From an uncultured Duncaniella sp. (lineage in GTDB: Bacteria; Bacteroidota; Bacteroidia; Bacteroidales; Muribaculaceae): a stretch of 64,000 nt of DNA. The stretch spans positions 1 through 64,000 of the forward strand of contig CAJTQR010000003.1 of assembly GCA_910578515.1 (NCBI GenBank), written 5' to 3'. Shown here in pieces: positions 63,551 to 64,000 of the stretch (within the stretch, counting starts at the first letter, position 1; each line of letters opens with the position of its first letter). The notes under the pieces are model-generated. The model was given only the letters and a program-made list of their open reading frames with translations, ran no database searches and was not told where the DNA came from. The translations under genes and the position numbers were made by a program.

Positions 63551-64000
63551 TCACTTACCGAGAGCTTCTTCAAGTCTCAGTTCGCCATTCACTATCTGAT
63601 AATTAGTCTCTATGACGTTCCCTTCCTTATCAATCAGGACAGAGAAAGGAATCCCTGAGAAATTAAACAATGAGTTCAGGCGCTTCCAATTATCATTGCT
63701 GATAAAGATATGTTCCCCTTTGATTCCCTCTTTATTCAGCCATTTCTCACATGCATCCTTACCTGCTTCTCTGTCGGCGATATATAGGGCTTTGAACGGT
63801 TGGTCTGCATAACGCTCGAGAATTGGCTTCTGGGCAATCATCCCCGCGCGACAAGGACCACATCCCACACCCCAAAAGTCAAGAAAGAGCACATTACCAC
63901 GATAAGGTGCGATTATTTCATCAAGGACTGCTTTTTCTGGCGAGTCTTCCAGCGTCAGAGTTTGCTCAGATTGTTTCTGATTCATTTCATCACTCACCAT
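63551..64000 (-). CDS. Thioredoxin-like (TlpA/ResA-type) protein, N-terminus beyond the window
   Basis: The visible 149 residues contain a thioredoxin fold with the redox motif WGVGCGPC (CGPC), then IPFSVLIDKEG with the cis-Pro. The ATG at the very edge of the window could be the start, but TlpA-like proteins usually have a longer N-terminal part, so the gene is probably cut by the edge. Likely a periplasmic thiol-disulfide protein. Confidence 0.8.
   Translation of the reverse strand: MVSDEMNQKQSEQTLTLEDSPEKAVLDEIIAPYRGNVLFLDFWGVGCGPCRAGMIAQKPILERYADQPFKALYIADREAGKDACEKWLNKEGIKGEHIFISNDNWKRLNSLFNFSGIPFSVLIDKEGNVIETNYQIVNGELRLEEALGK

Overview
The window reads as chromosome of a Bacteroidales gut bacterium, most likely a Muribaculaceae-type organism (family placement is inference). 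Evidence seen in the sequence: a SusC/SusD polysaccharide utilisation locus, promoters of the Bacteroidetes type (TTTG, about 20 bp, TAnnTTTG), almost no Shine-Dalgarno sequences, a type V fimbrillin cluster, a UvrD-free recJ-recQ pair, reverse rubrerythrin and a probable inositol-lipid/sphingolipid operon. No phage, insertion sequence or CRISPR array was seen.

Layout. 1-567 holds two tandem left-facing promoters, probably the leader of an rRNA or other highly expressed operon outside the window. 568-8622 carries housekeeping genes: a nucleoside kinase, a clostripain-like lipoprotease, an MscS channel, recJ and recQ. 8784-28372 is a glucuronoxylan utilisation locus: a long leader, SusC, SusD, a surface glycan-binding protein, a GH10 xylanase with two nearly identical CBMs inserted in its barrel, a GH35/DUF5597 enzyme, a sialate-esterase-like acetylesterase, a GPH-type sugar symporter, a second GH10, a cytoplasmic GH43, a GH67 alpha-glucuronidase and, behind its own promoter, a CE2 acetylesterase. 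Together these can capture, deacetylate, cut, import and debranch acetylated glucuronoxylan. No regulator of the locus is encoded here.

28438-41118 returns to core genes: metH (UUG start), a ComM/YifB ATPase, an ECF sigma factor with a small membrane protein, a divergently transcribed small membrane protein, two identical tRNA-Asn genes, an S41 protease and mfd. The ECF sigma gene and its divergent neighbour share matching promoters with the same -35 box, the same 14-bp gap and the same -10 box, which predicts autoregulation. 41271-42352 is a PerR-like regulator plus reverse rubrerythrin behind a perfect 7-1-7 PerR box.

42446-46564 has an orphan TIM-barrel protein and a DUF3575/DUF5119/fimbrillin cluster. 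46659-53937 is a tight nine-gene left-facing operon: pdxA, nucleotidyltransferase, ATP-grasp, PgpA, GtrA, CDP-alcohol transferase, PAP2/IPC-synthase-like, second CDP-alcohol transferase, HAD. It looks like phosphatidylinositol / inositol-phosphoceramide synthesis with extra, unassigned chemistry (a possible CDP-activated head group), and is the best candidate for an incompletely described system. 54195-64000 contains a secreted GH43-like enzyme, YebC, pheT, a sufE-trmB-mrp operon, an alpha/beta hydrolase and the end of a thioredoxin-like protein cut by the window edge.
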